Assembly: GCA_021730635.1 (NCBI GenBank)
Contig: JAJNNC010000008.1
Location: 310,001-374,000, forward strand
Reading direction: 5' to 3'
DNA length: 64,000 nt
Origin: Catalimonadaceae bacterium JC749
Lineage (GTDB): Bacteria > Bacteroidota > Bacteroidia > Cytophagales > Cyclobacteriaceae
Below, piece by piece: positions 36,675 through 46,634 of the stretch. The position numbers and the translations under genes were made by a program. Positions within the stretch are counted from its first letter, which is position 1. Each line of letters starts with the position of its first letter. The notes beneath the pieces are model-generated. The model saw nothing but the letters and a program-made list of their open reading frames with translations, searched no databases and was not told where the DNA came from.

Positions 36675-36707
36675 CAAAGGTAACATTTCTGTATATTTCC
36701 TAAACAA
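36675..36707 (-). promoter_or_regulatory. pyrE promoter, predicted leaderless transcript
   Basis: The minus strand has TTG (36707-36705), a 22-base spacer and TACCTTTG (36682-36675). The ATG of pyrE begins at 36670, four bases after the element. Transcription normally starts a few bases after the -7 element, placing the +1 at or beside the ATG. Confidence 0.55.
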
Positions 36708-37007
36708 ATTGGTGCTTTGTTTCTACAAAACGATTTTGTTAGAAATCATCTTTTAGTTATAGCATCCCATAATTCTTGAAAAATAAAGGAACTCCCTGAA
36801 GTCAATCTGCAGTTGGATGCCTCAATTGCCAGTAAATTGAACATTCACCTGTGCGTTTGACTATTGTCAAGTAGAGCGCAGGGCTGGGTTAGACCTGGAT
36901 ACGCTTTTGCTACCCCGAAAAACTTTTTTAAACTACTGTACAAGGTAGCTTTATTTAAAAAATTTAAAAAAATATTTAAAAAGTTATAAAATAATCCCTG
37001 ACTTGGT
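36708..37007. other. AT-rich intergenic region before the hybrid kinase
   Basis: About 300 bases between divergent pyrE and the hybrid kinase. The last 60 bases are a run of A/T tracts (TTTAAA and AAATATTTAAAA type), likely bent DNA just upstream of the kinase promoter. No open frame, tRNA or strong dyad was seen. Confidence 0.45.
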
Positions 37008-37015
37008 TATCTTTG
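37008..37015 (+). promoter_or_regulatory. Bacteroidota -7 element of the hybrid kinase gene
   Basis: TATCTTTG matches TAnnTTTG exactly and lies 24 bases before the ATG at 37039. An upstream in-frame ATG at 37003 precedes this element and would not be on the transcript, so the 37039 start is preferred. The -33 position is an A/T tract without TTG. Confidence 0.55.
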
Positions 37016-37038
37016 CAAGTACATGCATTTGTATCTGG

Positions 37039-40000
37039 ATGGAGAAAGAAAAACTAGAGGCTATTCTCAATAATGGCTCAAAGGCTATGCTTATTTCAGA
37101 TAGCCATGGTAACATTATTTTTTTTAACTCTTTAGCTGTCAGGCTACTGCATTATGATTTTTCAGAGATAAAAGACTCCTCTTTATTTTCTCTTCTTCAT
37201 GAGGATTCGTACCAGAGCATTCGCGCCTTTATAAGCAGTGAAAGCCTAGGCCGTACTACACAAAATGAAAAAGCTGTTTTAGTCAGAAAGGATGGCCGGC
37301 CTCTTACGGTTCATCTTCTGATAAACAGGGTTGCCTATGAAGAAAGTAATGTCTTTATTATAACCCTGGAAGAACTCAGAGAAGAGATTGACACGACGCT
37401 CATCCATTTTAAACGAACAGCAGAACATGCCAGAGACATCATGGCCGTTTATGATTTTTCTTTCCAGTGTCTCTATATTAACCAGGCCTGTCATCATATT
37501 TTAGGTTACTTTCCCGCCGAATATGCAGCTATCGGAAGTTTTGTAAACTTTATTCAGGAAACAGAAAGGAAAAGTATAGAAGCGGCCTTGAGAAGAGATC
37601 AGAATAATAAAATTACTGAGTCTACCTATACCTACCACTCAGTACATAAAGACGGCGGATTAATTCTTATCGATAATTTTGTAAGTATCATTTATGACAA
37701 AACAGGTCAGGTTCAGTATTTATTATCGTACGAAAAAGCTGCTCACCAACATTATACTTCCTTCCCTGAAGAAGAGCTCCTGCTCTTAGTGGACCAGGAA
37801 CTGCATATAGACTATGCCAGTCCACATAGTGAACGTATGCTTCATTACTCACCTCAGGAGTTAAAAGGAATGCCCAGCTTACTCAACCTTCTGCATCCTG
37901 ATGATCAAAAAAAATTTAATAATTCATATCCAGAGATGGATGGGGGTATGGAAAGTACCGCTTTTCAGCTGCCTATAAAACACCAACAAAAAGGTTTTGT
38001 GACTATGGAGTTGACATTTAACAGATGCTACGACCAAGGAGGAAATTTTGCCTATGGCATTGCACATTTGCGGCAAGAAAAAAATGGAAACCCTCCGTCA
38101 TCCTATCCAAAACAGGCTACGGACTGGGTATTCAATCACTTACCGGACGCTATACTGATTTTTGATCTGTCTGGCGGGTATCTCATGGACTGCAACATAC
38201 AAACCTTAAAATTATTTGAAGTTGAAAACAAAAGTGAGCTGGAGCATGGCTTATCTCCATTCCTTGTAAATCAGGAGAATGCGGACACACAACAATTTCT
38301 ACAGCAGGAAAGAACAGCACAGCCTGTTATTAGCCACATTCAGTATACTACCAGGAGAGGAAAAGCATTTTGGGGAAAGACCACCGTGGTTGACGTTACC
38401 ACAGACGGATATTCTTTCCGGATCATACAAGTCAGCGATATTACTGAGCAGAAACTACGGGAAGAGAAACTACAGTCGGAAAAAGAAACTGCTGAACAAA
38501 ACATGAAATTACGGGAGGAGTTTCTTTCTACCATGAGCCATGAGATCAGAACACCGCTGAATGCTGTGCTAGGCTTAACCCATCTGATGCTGCAAAAGGA
38601 GCCGAGAGAAGATCAAACAAAATTGTTACAAACGATACGTTTTGCCGGGGATCATCTAACCGCTCTCATCAATGATACGCTTGATTATTCTAAAATAGAA
38701 GCAGGTAAACTGGCATTAAACAAAAGGGATTTTAACTTAAAAGCGTTTCTTCACGGCATTAAATTAACTTATAAAAATCTGGCCAACGAAAAAGGCCTCA
38801 CCTTCCGCCTTTTGCTGGAAGAAGATATACCCGGATTTGTACACGGAGATGTAAACCGTTTGGGGCAGATCCTTAACAATCTGCTCAACAACGCACTCAA
38901 ATTTACCAGTGAAGGTCAAATTGTGTTAAGTGTTTGCATGGAAGAGGAGCAGGCAGAGCATTGTATGCTACGATTCGAGGTAGCAGATACGGGTATAGGT
39001 ATCCCTGTAGATAAACGGGAGATCATCTTTGATCCTTACCAGCAAGCCAGTATCCACACAGCCACACAGTATGGAGGCACCGGTTTAGGCCTTTCTATCG
39101 TACACAAACTGGTAAAGCTGCATCATGGAAAATTACTTTTAGAGAGTCAGGAAGGCCAGGGAACTACTTTCAAAGTAAGCTTACCTTTTGGCAAGCCTGA
39201 AACACCCGGAAACAGTCATGAAAATGAGCCCTTTGATTTTGCTTTGAAGGATCGTTCGCTGGAAAATTTGAAGGTGCTTTATGTAGAAGATGTGGTAGCC
39301 AACCAGCTGCTGATGGAAGGTTTATGTGACCATTGGAAAATAACATTGGAAATAGCCTCCAATGGCTTGGAAGCGCTGGAGAAAGTGAAACATAACCAAT
39401 ATGATCTCATCCTGATGGACATACAGATGCCAGAAAAAAATGGTTATGAAACAGCTGCCGACATCCGGAACCTGAAAGAGCCGTATTTTCAAAACATTCC
39501 TATCATTGCCTTAACGGCCTCAGTATCTGAGAAAACGCATAGAGTGATTAAAGAAGCAGGAATGAACGGTTATCTTTCTAAGCCTATCATACCGAAAGAC
39601 TTGTATAATATGCTATCCCAATATGACCAGTATACTTCCAAGTCTGTTCTCATAGAAGAGAAGAACAGCGCTCAATCCCATCTGCCCAATACTTTGGATT
39701 ACATCACAGATACCCCGGATTTCTCTCAGCTCCATGCCCTTTACCTTGATGATGATGAAAGCTACTGCCTGATTTTAGAGCAAATCCTCAAACTTACCCG
39801 GGAAAGTATTCCCCCTGTTTTAGAGGCTATCAGGGATAATAACGAAAAAGCCTTCCGGTTCGGCTGTCACAAATTGATGTCATACGTGCGGTTGCTCAAA
39901 TTGCGGAAACTCGATGAACTGATTGAGTTGACCAAAAGTATGCTTGTCAAGCAAATTGAATTGACAGCACGCGAAAATCTGACAACCGAATTCCACTGTC

Positions 40001-40053
40001 ATTTCCAAAACTTTATGAAAGCTACAGAGGAAGAATCGATAAAATATAGCTGA
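37039..40053 (+). CDS. Cytosolic hybrid histidine kinase with four PAS domains, receiver and HPt
   Basis: A 1004-residue soluble kinase with no transmembrane helix. Four PAS-like domains come first (starting near AMLISDSHGNIIFF, IMAVYDFSFQCLYI, LLVDQELHIDYA and AILIFDLSGGYLM). HisKA carries the phosphorylated histidine in MSHEIRTPLNAV (H501). The HATPase has the N-box NNLLNNALKFTSEG, VADTGIGIP, and YGGTGLGLSIV. The receiver has the acidic pair YVED, the phospho-acceptor LILMDIQMPEKNG (D794) and the lysine in LSKPI. A C-terminal HPt-like domain has GCHKLMSYV (H944). The chain therefore holds all relay sites, His-Asp-His, but no response regulator is adjacent. The signal is unknown, and a cytosolic ligand or redox state is possible through the PAS domains. 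Confidence 0.93.
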   Translation: MEKEKLEAILNNGSKAMLISDSHGNIIFFNSLAVRLLHYDFSEIKDSSLFSLLHEDSYQSIRAFISSESLGRTTQNEKAVLVRKDGRPLTVHLLINRVAYEESNVFIITLEELREEIDTTLIHFKRTAEHARDIMAVYDFSFQCLYINQACHHILGYFPAEYAAIGSFVNFIQETERKSIEAALRRDQNNKITESTYTYHSVHKDGGLILIDNFVSIIYDKTGQVQYLLSYEKAAHQHYTSFPEEELLLLVDQELHIDYASPHSERMLHYSPQELKGMPSLLNLLHPDDQKKFNNSYPEMDGGMESTAFQLPIKHQQKGFVTMELTFNRCYDQGGNFAYGIAHLRQEKNGNPPSSYPKQATDWVFNHLPDAILIFDLSGGYLMDCNIQTLKLFEVENKSELEHGLSPFLVNQENADTQQFLQQERTAQPVISHIQYTTRRGKAFWGKTTVVDVTTDGYSFRIIQVSDITEQKLREEKLQSEKETAEQNMKLREEFLSTMSHEIRTPLNAVLGLTHLMLQKEPREDQTKLLQTIRFAGDHLTALINDTLDYSKIEAGKLALNKRDFNLKAFLHGIKLTYKNLANEKGLTFRLLLEEDIPGFVHGDVNRLGQILNNLLNNALKFTSEGQIVLSVCMEEEQAEHCMLRFEVADTGIGIPVDKREIIFDPYQQASIHTATQYGGTGLGLSIVHKLVKLHHGKLLLESQEGQGTTFKVSLPFGKPETPGNSHENEPFDFALKDRSLENLKVLYVEDVVANQLLMEGLCDHWKITLEIASNGLEALEKVKHNQYDLILMDIQMPEKNGYETAADIRNLKEPYFQNIPIIALTASVSEKTHRVIKEAGMNGYLSKPIIPKDLYNMLSQYDQYTSKSVLIEEKNSAQSHLPNTLDYITDTPDFSQLHALYLDDDESYCLILEQILKLTRESIPPVLEAIRDNNEKAFRFGCHKLMSYVRLLKLRKLDELIELTKSMLVKQIELTARENLTTEFHCHFQNFMKATEEESIKYS

Positions 40054-40091
40054 CAACCCTGTAATTCTCCATTGGGGCAACAAGATTAAAC

Positions 40092-42716
40092 TCACTTTTC
40101 TCTGATAATCATTTGCATTTCATTGAGTTTAAGCAGTGCCTCTACAGGTGAAATCGTATTGATGTCTGTTTTTTCCAGCATCTCCTTCACTTTCAAAAAT
40201 TTAGGGTCCATTTCAAAAAAGCTCAACTGATAATTTTGCTTAGGTATTTCTTTTAGATGGGAAGCCGTATCACCATTGATTTTTTCTTTTTCCAGATGAT
40301 GCATGATTTCATTAGCCCGTATCACTACCTGGTTGGGCATTCCTGCCATTTGAGCCACATGAATACCGAAACTATGCTGGCTGCCTCCTTCTTTTAATTT
40401 TCGCATAAACAGTATCTTGTTACCAATTTCTTTCACCGCTACGTTAAAGTTTTTAATCCGGTCAAAAGTATCGGCCAGTTGATTTAACTCATGATAATGG
40501 GTGGCAAACAGGGTTTTGGCTCTGCAATTGGGATGATTGTGCAGATATTCCACAATAGACCAGGCAATGGAAATACCATCATAAGTGCTTGTGCCACGGC
40601 CTATTTCATCCATAAGAATCAGGCTGCGGTTGCTGAGGTTATTGATAATGCTGGCTGTCTCTATCATTTCTACCATAAAAGTAGACTCTCCCCGAGCCAG
40701 ATTATCCGATGCTCCTACCCGGGTGAACACCTTATCGATGAGCCCAAGCCTAGCAGAAGCGGCCGGGACAAAAGAACCCATCTGTGCCATCAGCACGATC
40801 AGGGCCGTCTGCCTTAGCAAAGCCGACTTACCCGCCATATTTGGACCAGTGATAATGAGAATCTGGTTGGATTCGCTGTCCAGTAAGATATCGTTGGGCA
40901 CATAGGGTTCTCCTGGAGGTAATTGTCGTTCAATGACCGGATGCCGCCCTTCCTTGATATCAATTATGTCGGATTCCAGGATTTCAGGCCTTGTGTATTG
41001 ATACTGCCGGGCAATATGCGCAAAGGCAGCCAGGCAGTCTACCACCGCCAATACCCGTGCATTTTGCTGAATCTGCCGGGTAAATTCAGCGGTAGCCGCT
41101 ACCAAATCTTGAAAAAGATTTTGTTCTATCTGAAAAAGCTTGTCTTCTGCCGTTAGAATCTTTTCTTCATAGGCTTTCAGCTCTTCTGTGATATAGCGCT
41201 CTGCATTCACCAGGGTCTGTTTACGTATCCAGCTGGCAGGCACTTTATTCTTGTGGGCATTGGAAACTTCCAGATAGTAACCGAAAACTTTATTGAAAGC
41301 AATTTTCAATGATTGAATGCCGGTATTTTTCACCTCCCGTTCCCTGATTTGTGCTAGGTAATCTTTGCCAGAATAAGCAATACGACGCAATTCGTCGAGT
41401 TCTTCACAAACCCCATCCTGTATCAACCCGCCCTGGTTTATTACGACTGGGGGGTCTTCCTTCAGCTCTTTTTCAATTTTCTCCAGCAAGTAGTCGCAGG
41501 TATTCAACTGCCCGGCCAGCTTCTTTAACTGAGGCAACTCTAGTGAAGACAACAGTTGTTTGATGGGTACGGTCAGCTTCAGAGCTTTCTTTAACTGCAT
41601 CATTTCCCGTGGATTAATCCGACTGGCTGCCACCTTTGAGATCAGCCGTTCTACATCCCCCACAGATTTGAGGTGCTGCACAACCTGTCGGTGCAGTTCA
41701 TCATGGTCCAGCAAACCCTGTACGGTATGCTGACGTTCTTCTATCGCTGTTTTGGATTTAAGCGGCAGCACCATCCACTTTTTTAGCAAACGGGCCCCCA
41801 TAGGTGTTGTGGTGCAATCCATTACCTCAATTAAGGAAACACCCCCTTCCTGCTGAGGATGAACAAGTTCCAGGTTGCGGATGGTAAATTTATCCAGCCA
41901 TACATACCGGTCTTCCTCAATGCGACCTATAGAGGAAATATGCTGGATATGATGGTGTTCTGTTTCCTGCAGATAGTGCATAATGGCACCGGCTGCAATA
42001 ATTCCTTCCCCTAAATTTTCTACCCCAAACCCTTTTAATGATTGGGTTTTGAAATGTTTGGTGAGTGTTTCATAGGCATAATCATGGGTATACAACCATT
42101 CATCCAGTCGGTAGGTATTATACTGATCCTGAAAAAGCGTTTCATACTGCTGCTTGCATTTTTTATTATAGATAATTTCCGAAGGGGCAAAACTTTGGAT
42201 CAGCTTATCAACATACTCTGTGGAACCACAGGAAGTCAAAAACTCTCCAGTGGAAAGATCCAGCAGCGCAATACCTACTTTATGTTTGTCGAAATGGAGA
42301 GAAGCCAGGTAGTTATTTTGTTTTTTGTCCAGCACATGATCATTGTATGACAGGCCAGGAGTCACCAGTTCGGTAACCCCTCTTTTGACAACACCTCGTG
42401 CAAACTTAGGATCTTCCAGTTGATCACAGATGGCTACCCGGTGGCCGGCCCGTACCAGTTTGGTCAGGTAATTATCCAGCGCGTGATAAGGAAATCCGGC
42501 CAGCTCCACTTCTGACGCTGAACCGTTGGCACGTTTCGTCAGTACAATATCCAGCACCTTGCTGGCCACAATGGCATCTTCTCCAAATGTTTCGTAAAAA
42601 TCTCCTACCCTGAACAACAACAGAGCCCCCGGGTATTTTGCTTTCACTGCATTGTATTGTCGCATGAGGGGGGTCTCTTTACTGGAAACAAATTTCTTCA
42701 CTTTGATCGGCGGCAT
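40092..42716 (-). CDS. mutS: DNA mismatch repair protein MutS
   Basis: MutS recognises mismatches and recruits MutL. The 874 residues are full length for MutS1. The N-terminal mismatch-binding domain has TPLMRQYNAVKAKYPGALLLF and the Phe-x-Glu motif in GDFYETFGEDA. The core and clamp domains include ISLIEVMDCTTTPMGARLL. The ABC-type ATPase has Walker A in ITGPNMAGKSALLRQ, signature region SLILMDEIGRGTSTYDG, and the ATHYHELNQLA switch. A C-terminal helix-turn-helix region follows (GMPNQVVIRANEIM). It has its own promoter 29-59 bases upstream and is the sole gene of its unit. Confidence 0.97.
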   Translation of the reverse strand: MPPIKVKKFVSSKETPLMRQYNAVKAKYPGALLLFRVGDFYETFGEDAIVASKVLDIVLTKRANGSASEVELAGFPYHALDNYLTKLVRAGHRVAICDQLEDPKFARGVVKRGVTELVTPGLSYNDHVLDKKQNNYLASLHFDKHKVGIALLDLSTGEFLTSCGSTEYVDKLIQSFAPSEIIYNKKCKQQYETLFQDQYNTYRLDEWLYTHDYAYETLTKHFKTQSLKGFGVENLGEGIIAAGAIMHYLQETEHHHIQHISSIGRIEEDRYVWLDKFTIRNLELVHPQQEGGVSLIEVMDCTTTPMGARLLKKWMVLPLKSKTAIEERQHTVQGLLDHDELHRQVVQHLKSVGDVERLISKVAASRINPREMMQLKKALKLTVPIKQLLSSLELPQLKKLAGQLNTCDYLLEKIEKELKEDPPVVINQGGLIQDGVCEELDELRRIAYSGKDYLAQIREREVKNTGIQSLKIAFNKVFGYYLEVSNAHKNKVPASWIRKQTLVNAERYITEELKAYEEKILTAEDKLFQIEQNLFQDLVAATAEFTRQIQQNARVLAVVDCLAAFAHIARQYQYTRPEILESDIIDIKEGRHPVIERQLPPGEPYVPNDILLDSESNQILIITGPNMAGKSALLRQTALIVLMAQMGSFVPAASARLGLIDKVFTRVGASDNLARGESTFMVEMIETASIINNLSNRSLILMDEIGRGTSTYDGISIAWSIVEYLHNHPNCRAKTLFATHYHELNQLADTFDRIKNFNVAVKEIGNKILFMRKLKEGGSQHSFGIHVAQMAGMPNQVVIRANEIMHHLEKEKINGDTASHLKEIPKQNYQLSFFEMDPKFLKVKEMLEKTDINTISPVEALLKLNEMQMIIREK

Positions 42717-42744
42717 AGTCTGGTTCTTTTCTAGGTAAATGATA

Positions 42745-42775
42745 CAAAAGTAGCAATAACTAAGGCTGAAGGCAA
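42745..42775 (-). promoter_or_regulatory. mutS promoter (TTG-N20-TACTTTTG)
   Basis: On the minus strand TTG (42775-42773), 20 bases, then TACTTTTG (42752-42745). Both elements of the Bacteroidota promoter match. It lies 28 bases before the mutS ATG. Confidence 0.7.
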
Positions 42776-42996
42776 AAGCATGGGTGACTGTTCCCGGTCA
42801 GAAAATCTCCTGCATCCAACATAGCTCATTGTTTTCTCTCCAATAGCTAAATTTAGTATTTCTAAACTAATTCTGTTTGCTAAAATGTTCTTTACAAAGG
42901 ATTTTTGCTGCGCCATGGCAGACAAAGCTTGCCATTTACTTTTCCCGGGCCTTTCCAGGTTTTGTGCGGTTCCGGAAACTTGTTTAACCCATATGG

Positions 42997-43530
42997 ATGA
43001 TGAAAAAACTTAAAAATGAAGAACTCGGGCGCCTCACGGTGGAGGAATTCAAAGCCAAAAAGAAACAGTCTATTGTGCTGGTTTTAGACAATGTCCGCAG
43101 TATGCACAATGTAGGCTCTATCTTCCGCACGGCAGATGCATTTCTGATAGAAAAAATTTACCTGTGTGGCATCACCGCCCAGCCCCCTCACCGCGACATT
43201 CATAAAACTGCTTTGGGTGCCACCGAATCGGTAGATTGGGTCTACCGGAAGAAAACGGTGGAACTCATTGAAGAGTTGAAAGAAGAGCATTACAAAATCA
43301 TCTGTATTGAGCAGGCTGATAAAAGTATTCCTCTGCAGGATTTTATGCCCTACCCGGATAGCAAATATTGCCTGATTTTTGGTAATGAAGTTTTCGGCGT
43401 AGACGATGCCATCATGGCCACGGCAGACAGCTGTTTGGAAATTCCTCAGTTTGGTACCAAACATTCTATCAACATTGCCGTAAGTGTTGGCATAGTTCTG
43501 TGGGACTTCTTCCAGAAAATGGAAGCCTGA
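42997..43530 (+). CDS. SpoU/TrmH-family RNA 2'-O-methyltransferase
   Basis: A 177-residue SPOUT enzyme. The three knot motifs are visible: VLVLDNVRSMHNVGSIFRTADAF (motif 1, with N and R that bind substrate), CLIFGNEVFGVDD (motif 2), and CLEIPQFGTKHSINIAVSVGIVLW (motif 3). Such proteins methylate ribose in tRNA or rRNA; the exact target is unknown. It lacks an N-terminal substrate-binding domain, consistent with the small TrmL- or TrmH-like group. ATGs at 42997 and 43000 are adjacent. Confidence 0.9.
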   Translation: MMKKLKNEELGRLTVEEFKAKKKQSIVLVLDNVRSMHNVGSIFRTADAFLIEKIYLCGITAQPPHRDIHKTALGATESVDWVYRKKTVELIEELKEEHYKIICIEQADKSIPLQDFMPYPDSKYCLIFGNEVFGVDDAIMATADSCLEIPQFGTKHSINIAVSVGIVLWDFFQKMEA

Positions 43531-43670
43531 TAGTTTACATTTTTCCATGTATGCTTGCGTCTTGGGGAGCCTGGAACTATCAACTTATTAGAAGGCATTA
43601 TCATAGGCAGCGTCTTTTTCGGCAGCAATAAAGGAGCAGATGCCAGCTGGCGCTGAAAATATTTATACAG

Positions 43671-44219
43671 ATGAATGATACAGAAAATCCCTGGAAACAA
43701 TTAAGCAGGCGTAGAATATATGAAAACCCCTGGATTGAAGTTTATGAAGACAGGGTGATTAATCCACGTGGGGGAGAGGGTATTTACGGAAAAGTCAGCT
43801 TTAAAAATATTGCTATCGGTATTATTCCGGTAGACGAGGATTTTAATACCTGGATTGTAGGCCAGTACCGGTATACCTTGGATGAGTATTCCTGGGAAAT
43901 CCCGATGGGGGGCGGTCATAAGAAAACAGAAGCTTTGATTTCTGCACAACGGGAGTTGAAAGAAGAAACCGGCCTGATGGCAAAGAAATGGACCAACATC
44001 ATGCGTATACATACCTCCAATTCCGTAACGGATGAAGAGGGTTTTGTATTTGTAGCCCAGGATCTGACAGAAGGAGAAACAGAATTTGACGAAACAGAGG
44101 ATCTGATCATTAAAAAAATAAAACTGGCAGAAGCGATCCGGATGGTGATGGAAGGTGAGATTACCGATGCTATCAGTGTAGCAGGCTTGTTAAAAGCCGC
44201 CAGAATGTTTAACCTCTGA
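43671..44219 (+). CDS. Nudix hydrolase, ADP-ribose pyrophosphatase type
   Basis: A 182-residue Nudix protein. The N-terminal part (ENPWIEVYEDRVINPRGGEGIYGKV) matches the ADP-ribose pyrophosphatase group. The Nudix box reads GGGHKKTEALISAQRELKEETGL: the REL-x-EE-x-G core is intact, while the first half is about one or two residues shorter than the usual GX5EX7 spacing. It is therefore likely a Mg2+-dependent hydrolase of ADP-ribose or a related nucleoside diphosphate sugar. A MATE transporter gene follows after 44 bases. Confidence 0.88.
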   Translation: MNDTENPWKQLSRRRIYENPWIEVYEDRVINPRGGEGIYGKVSFKNIAIGIIPVDEDFNTWIVGQYRYTLDEYSWEIPMGGGHKKTEALISAQRELKEETGLMAKKWTNIMRIHTSNSVTDEEGFVFVAQDLTEGETEFDETEDLIIKKIKLAEAIRMVMEGEITDAISVAGLLKAARMFNL

Positions 44220-44263
44220 GCCTTTATAATAAATTTTATCTGTTTAAAAATAAGACCTGAGCT

Positions 44264-45622
44264 ATGTCGCTTCAACCTTTTCGAATCCATTTCCGCCAGA
44301 CAGCCCTCATTGCCTATCCGGTCATGTTGAGTCAGCTGGGCCATATCCTGGTAGGCGTAGCCGACAGTATTATGGTGGGAAACCTGGGAGCACAACCTCT
44401 GGCAGCCGTTTCTTTGGCAAATAGTATTTTTTCACTGGTTTTGACTTTCGGCATTGGGGTTTCTATCGGGATTACCCCGCTGGTAGCCGCTGCCGACGGA
44501 GCAGGTGATCAGCAAAAAAGTGGAGAAATCTTCAAACATGGCTTGCTGATCAATATGATCACGGGTGTATTACTCTGTATTTTGGTAATTGCGTCCTCCT
44601 TTCTACTTTACTATTTCGACCAACCTTTGGATGTGGTTGATTCAACCATACCTTACCTGTCTATCATTGCCGCTTCTCTCATTCCTTTCATGCTATTTCA
44701 ATCCTTTAAGCAGTATGCAGAAGGACTATCCTACACACGTGTAGCCATGTATATTACTGTTTCTGCCAATATTCTCAACATAGTGCTTAATTATCTGCTT
44801 ATTTATGGTAAAGGGGGATTACCCGCTATGGGATTGAACGGTGCTGGCTGGGCCACTCTTATTTCCAGAATTGCCATGGGCATCGCCATGATGCTGTATG
44901 TGCTGAAGGCTTCCTGGTATCAGCAAAGGAAAATGCAGGTAAACCATTGGAAAAAACAACTGATCAAACGTATTCTTTCCCTGGGAATTCCTACGGGTAT
45001 GCAATATATCTTTGAGGTAGGGGCCTTCAGTTTTGCCTCTATCATGATGGGGTGGATTGGTACCAAAGCCCTGGCAGCACACCAGATTGCCATCAATCTG
45101 GCGGCCATCAGTTATATGGTCGCTACGGGTTTGGCCGCCGCTGCCACCGTCAGAATCGGCAACCAGCTGGGTATGAAAGACATTCCTAATATGCGAAGAG
45201 CCGGTTTTACAGCCATGATCATGGGCTGGCTGTTGATGGGTTTTTCCGCCTTTATTTTTATCGCATTCAATCAGGCACTGCCCGAACTCTACATTAAGGA
45301 CACAGGCGTTGTTGAACTAGCGGCCTCTTTGCTGATTATCGCTGCTTTCTTCCAGCTTTCTGATGGTACACAAGCGGTTGGACTAGGTCTTTTACGCGGT
45401 ATGGCTGATGTCAAAATTCCAACAGTCATTACTTTGTTTGCCTATTGGGTAGTAGCTTTGCCATTAGGGTATTGGCTGGCATTTACCCTGGAGTGGGGAC
45501 CACAGGGGATATGGTTGGGCCTGCTGACCGGCCTTTCAGTAGCCGCCATTCTGCTGCTGCTAAGGTTTCAGCGATTTAGTAAAAAACTGTTACAACACCC
45601 CATGACCACGGCCAAAGCCTGA
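44264..45622 (+). CDS. MATE family efflux transporter
   Basis: A 452-residue protein with about twelve transmembrane helices, the size and two-fold repeat of MATE/NorM transporters. Diagnostic segments are AYPVMLSQLGHILVGVADSIMVGNLG at the first helix with its conserved VD and GNLG, and the second-half equivalent GIPTGMQYIFEVGAFSFASIMMGWIG, with AAATVRIGNQLG near helix 8. Members expel drugs or dyes using Na+ or H+. The solute-binding lipoprotein gene starts 18 bases later, but MATE pumps do not use binding proteins, so a functional pair is unlikely. Confidence 0.94.
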   Translation: MSLQPFRIHFRQTALIAYPVMLSQLGHILVGVADSIMVGNLGAQPLAAVSLANSIFSLVLTFGIGVSIGITPLVAAADGAGDQQKSGEIFKHGLLINMITGVLLCILVIASSFLLYYFDQPLDVVDSTIPYLSIIAASLIPFMLFQSFKQYAEGLSYTRVAMYITVSANILNIVLNYLLIYGKGGLPAMGLNGAGWATLISRIAMGIAMMLYVLKASWYQQRKMQVNHWKKQLIKRILSLGIPTGMQYIFEVGAFSFASIMMGWIGTKALAAHQIAINLAAISYMVATGLAAAATVRIGNQLGMKDIPNMRRAGFTAMIMGWLLMGFSAFIFIAFNQALPELYIKDTGVVELAASLLIIAAFFQLSDGTQAVGLGLLRGMADVKIPTVITLFAYWVVALPLGYWLAFTLEWGPQGIWLGLLTGLSVAAILLLLRFQRFSKKLLQHPMTTAKA

Positions 45623-45640
45623 TAAAAATCTATTTCTATC

Positions 45641-46633
45641 ATGCACAGAAAGCTATGGCTTTTGTTGTATTTATGTATAGTCACATTCTTTCTCGTCGCT
45701 TGTACACAGGACGCAAGAAAGGTAGAGCAGGGCGCTGTGGTCAATGTATATACGGCCTGTTATCAAAAATCTGATGATATTCTCTTTCATAAGTTTGAGG
45801 AAACCACCGGTATTAAAGTAAATATTATCTATGAACATGCAGGCAGCCTCATAAACAGATTGAAACAGCAGGAACAGCCGGAGGCAGATCTCCTGATACT
45901 CCCGGGTGTTTGCTACCTGCAACAAGCCAAACAGGATAGTTTGATTCAAACCATGCCGCCTGCACTCATCCGATACGAGGCCGCTTTTCAGGATACCCTC
46001 ACTTACTGGTATCCGCTTACCTACGATCCGTTTGTCATAGCTTATCTTCCAGACAGCGTTCATACGAAGCCGCCCATTTCTTACACAGCCCTGGCACAGG
46101 ATCTCTGGCAAGGGAAGGTGCTACTATCCGATGACCCAGATTTTTTACATGCCTTCACCACATTGATGCTGGCCGATAAGGGAGAAGAAGCTACACAGGC
46201 GTGGCTTTCGCAATACCATAAGAATACCATCCTCCGGAAAGATTCTTTAGCCTTACTGGATCAATTAGCCGCAGACTCCCTACAAGTAACCATGATACAG
46301 GTAAGTCAGTATATGGCTTCCTCCAAGCCCAAGCGTATCAGCATCATTTTTCCCCAGCAGGAACAAGGTGTTTATGCCAGTATCACTGGAGTGAGTCTGG
46401 TTCAACAAGCTCCGCATCCTACCCATGCCAGGCGTTTGTTATCTTATCTGCTGGATACTGAAACATTGCGTCGTTATGCGCAGGCACATCATCAGTTTCC
46501 AGCCTCCACCGACGTGCCTACCGCCCCCTCTTTACAGGAATTGGGAAAATTACAGCTCAACACCATGCCTGCCTCGGCGGTAGGCCAAGCCTGTGATCGT
46601 GCCTGGCAGTTGTTACAAGAACTGAATCTATGA
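45641..46633 (+). CDS. Orphan iron(III)-type substrate-binding lipoprotein
   Basis: A 330-residue lipoprotein (lipobox FLVAC, Cys21). The mature part follows the FutA/AfuA class of ABC binding proteins: VVNVYTACYQKSDDILFHKFEETTGIKVNIIYE at the start, ADLLILPGVCYL, YPLTYDPFVIAYL, and LLSYLLDTETLRRYAQ near the end. Iron binders of this group often use paired tyrosines, and several tyrosines occur at VYTACYQ and YWYPLTYD. No ABC permease or ATPase gene is adjacent, so the partner is elsewhere or it has another role. Confidence 0.8.
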   Translation: MHRKLWLLLYLCIVTFFLVACTQDARKVEQGAVVNVYTACYQKSDDILFHKFEETTGIKVNIIYEHAGSLINRLKQQEQPEADLLILPGVCYLQQAKQDSLIQTMPPALIRYEAAFQDTLTYWYPLTYDPFVIAYLPDSVHTKPPISYTALAQDLWQGKVLLSDDPDFLHAFTTLMLADKGEEATQAWLSQYHKNTILRKDSLALLDQLAADSLQVTMIQVSQYMASSKPKRISIIFPQQEQGVYASITGVSLVQQAPHPTHARRLLSYLLDTETLRRYAQAHHQFPASTDVPTAPSLQELGKLQLNTMPASAVGQACDRAWQLLQELNL

Positions 46634-46634
46634 G

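Noticed and set aside
43567-43650. A short plus-strand frame with a hydrophobic, helix-like product before the Nudix gene
   Set aside because: Only about 30 codons without a convincing start. It may be a gene remnant, but nothing supports that beyond composition.
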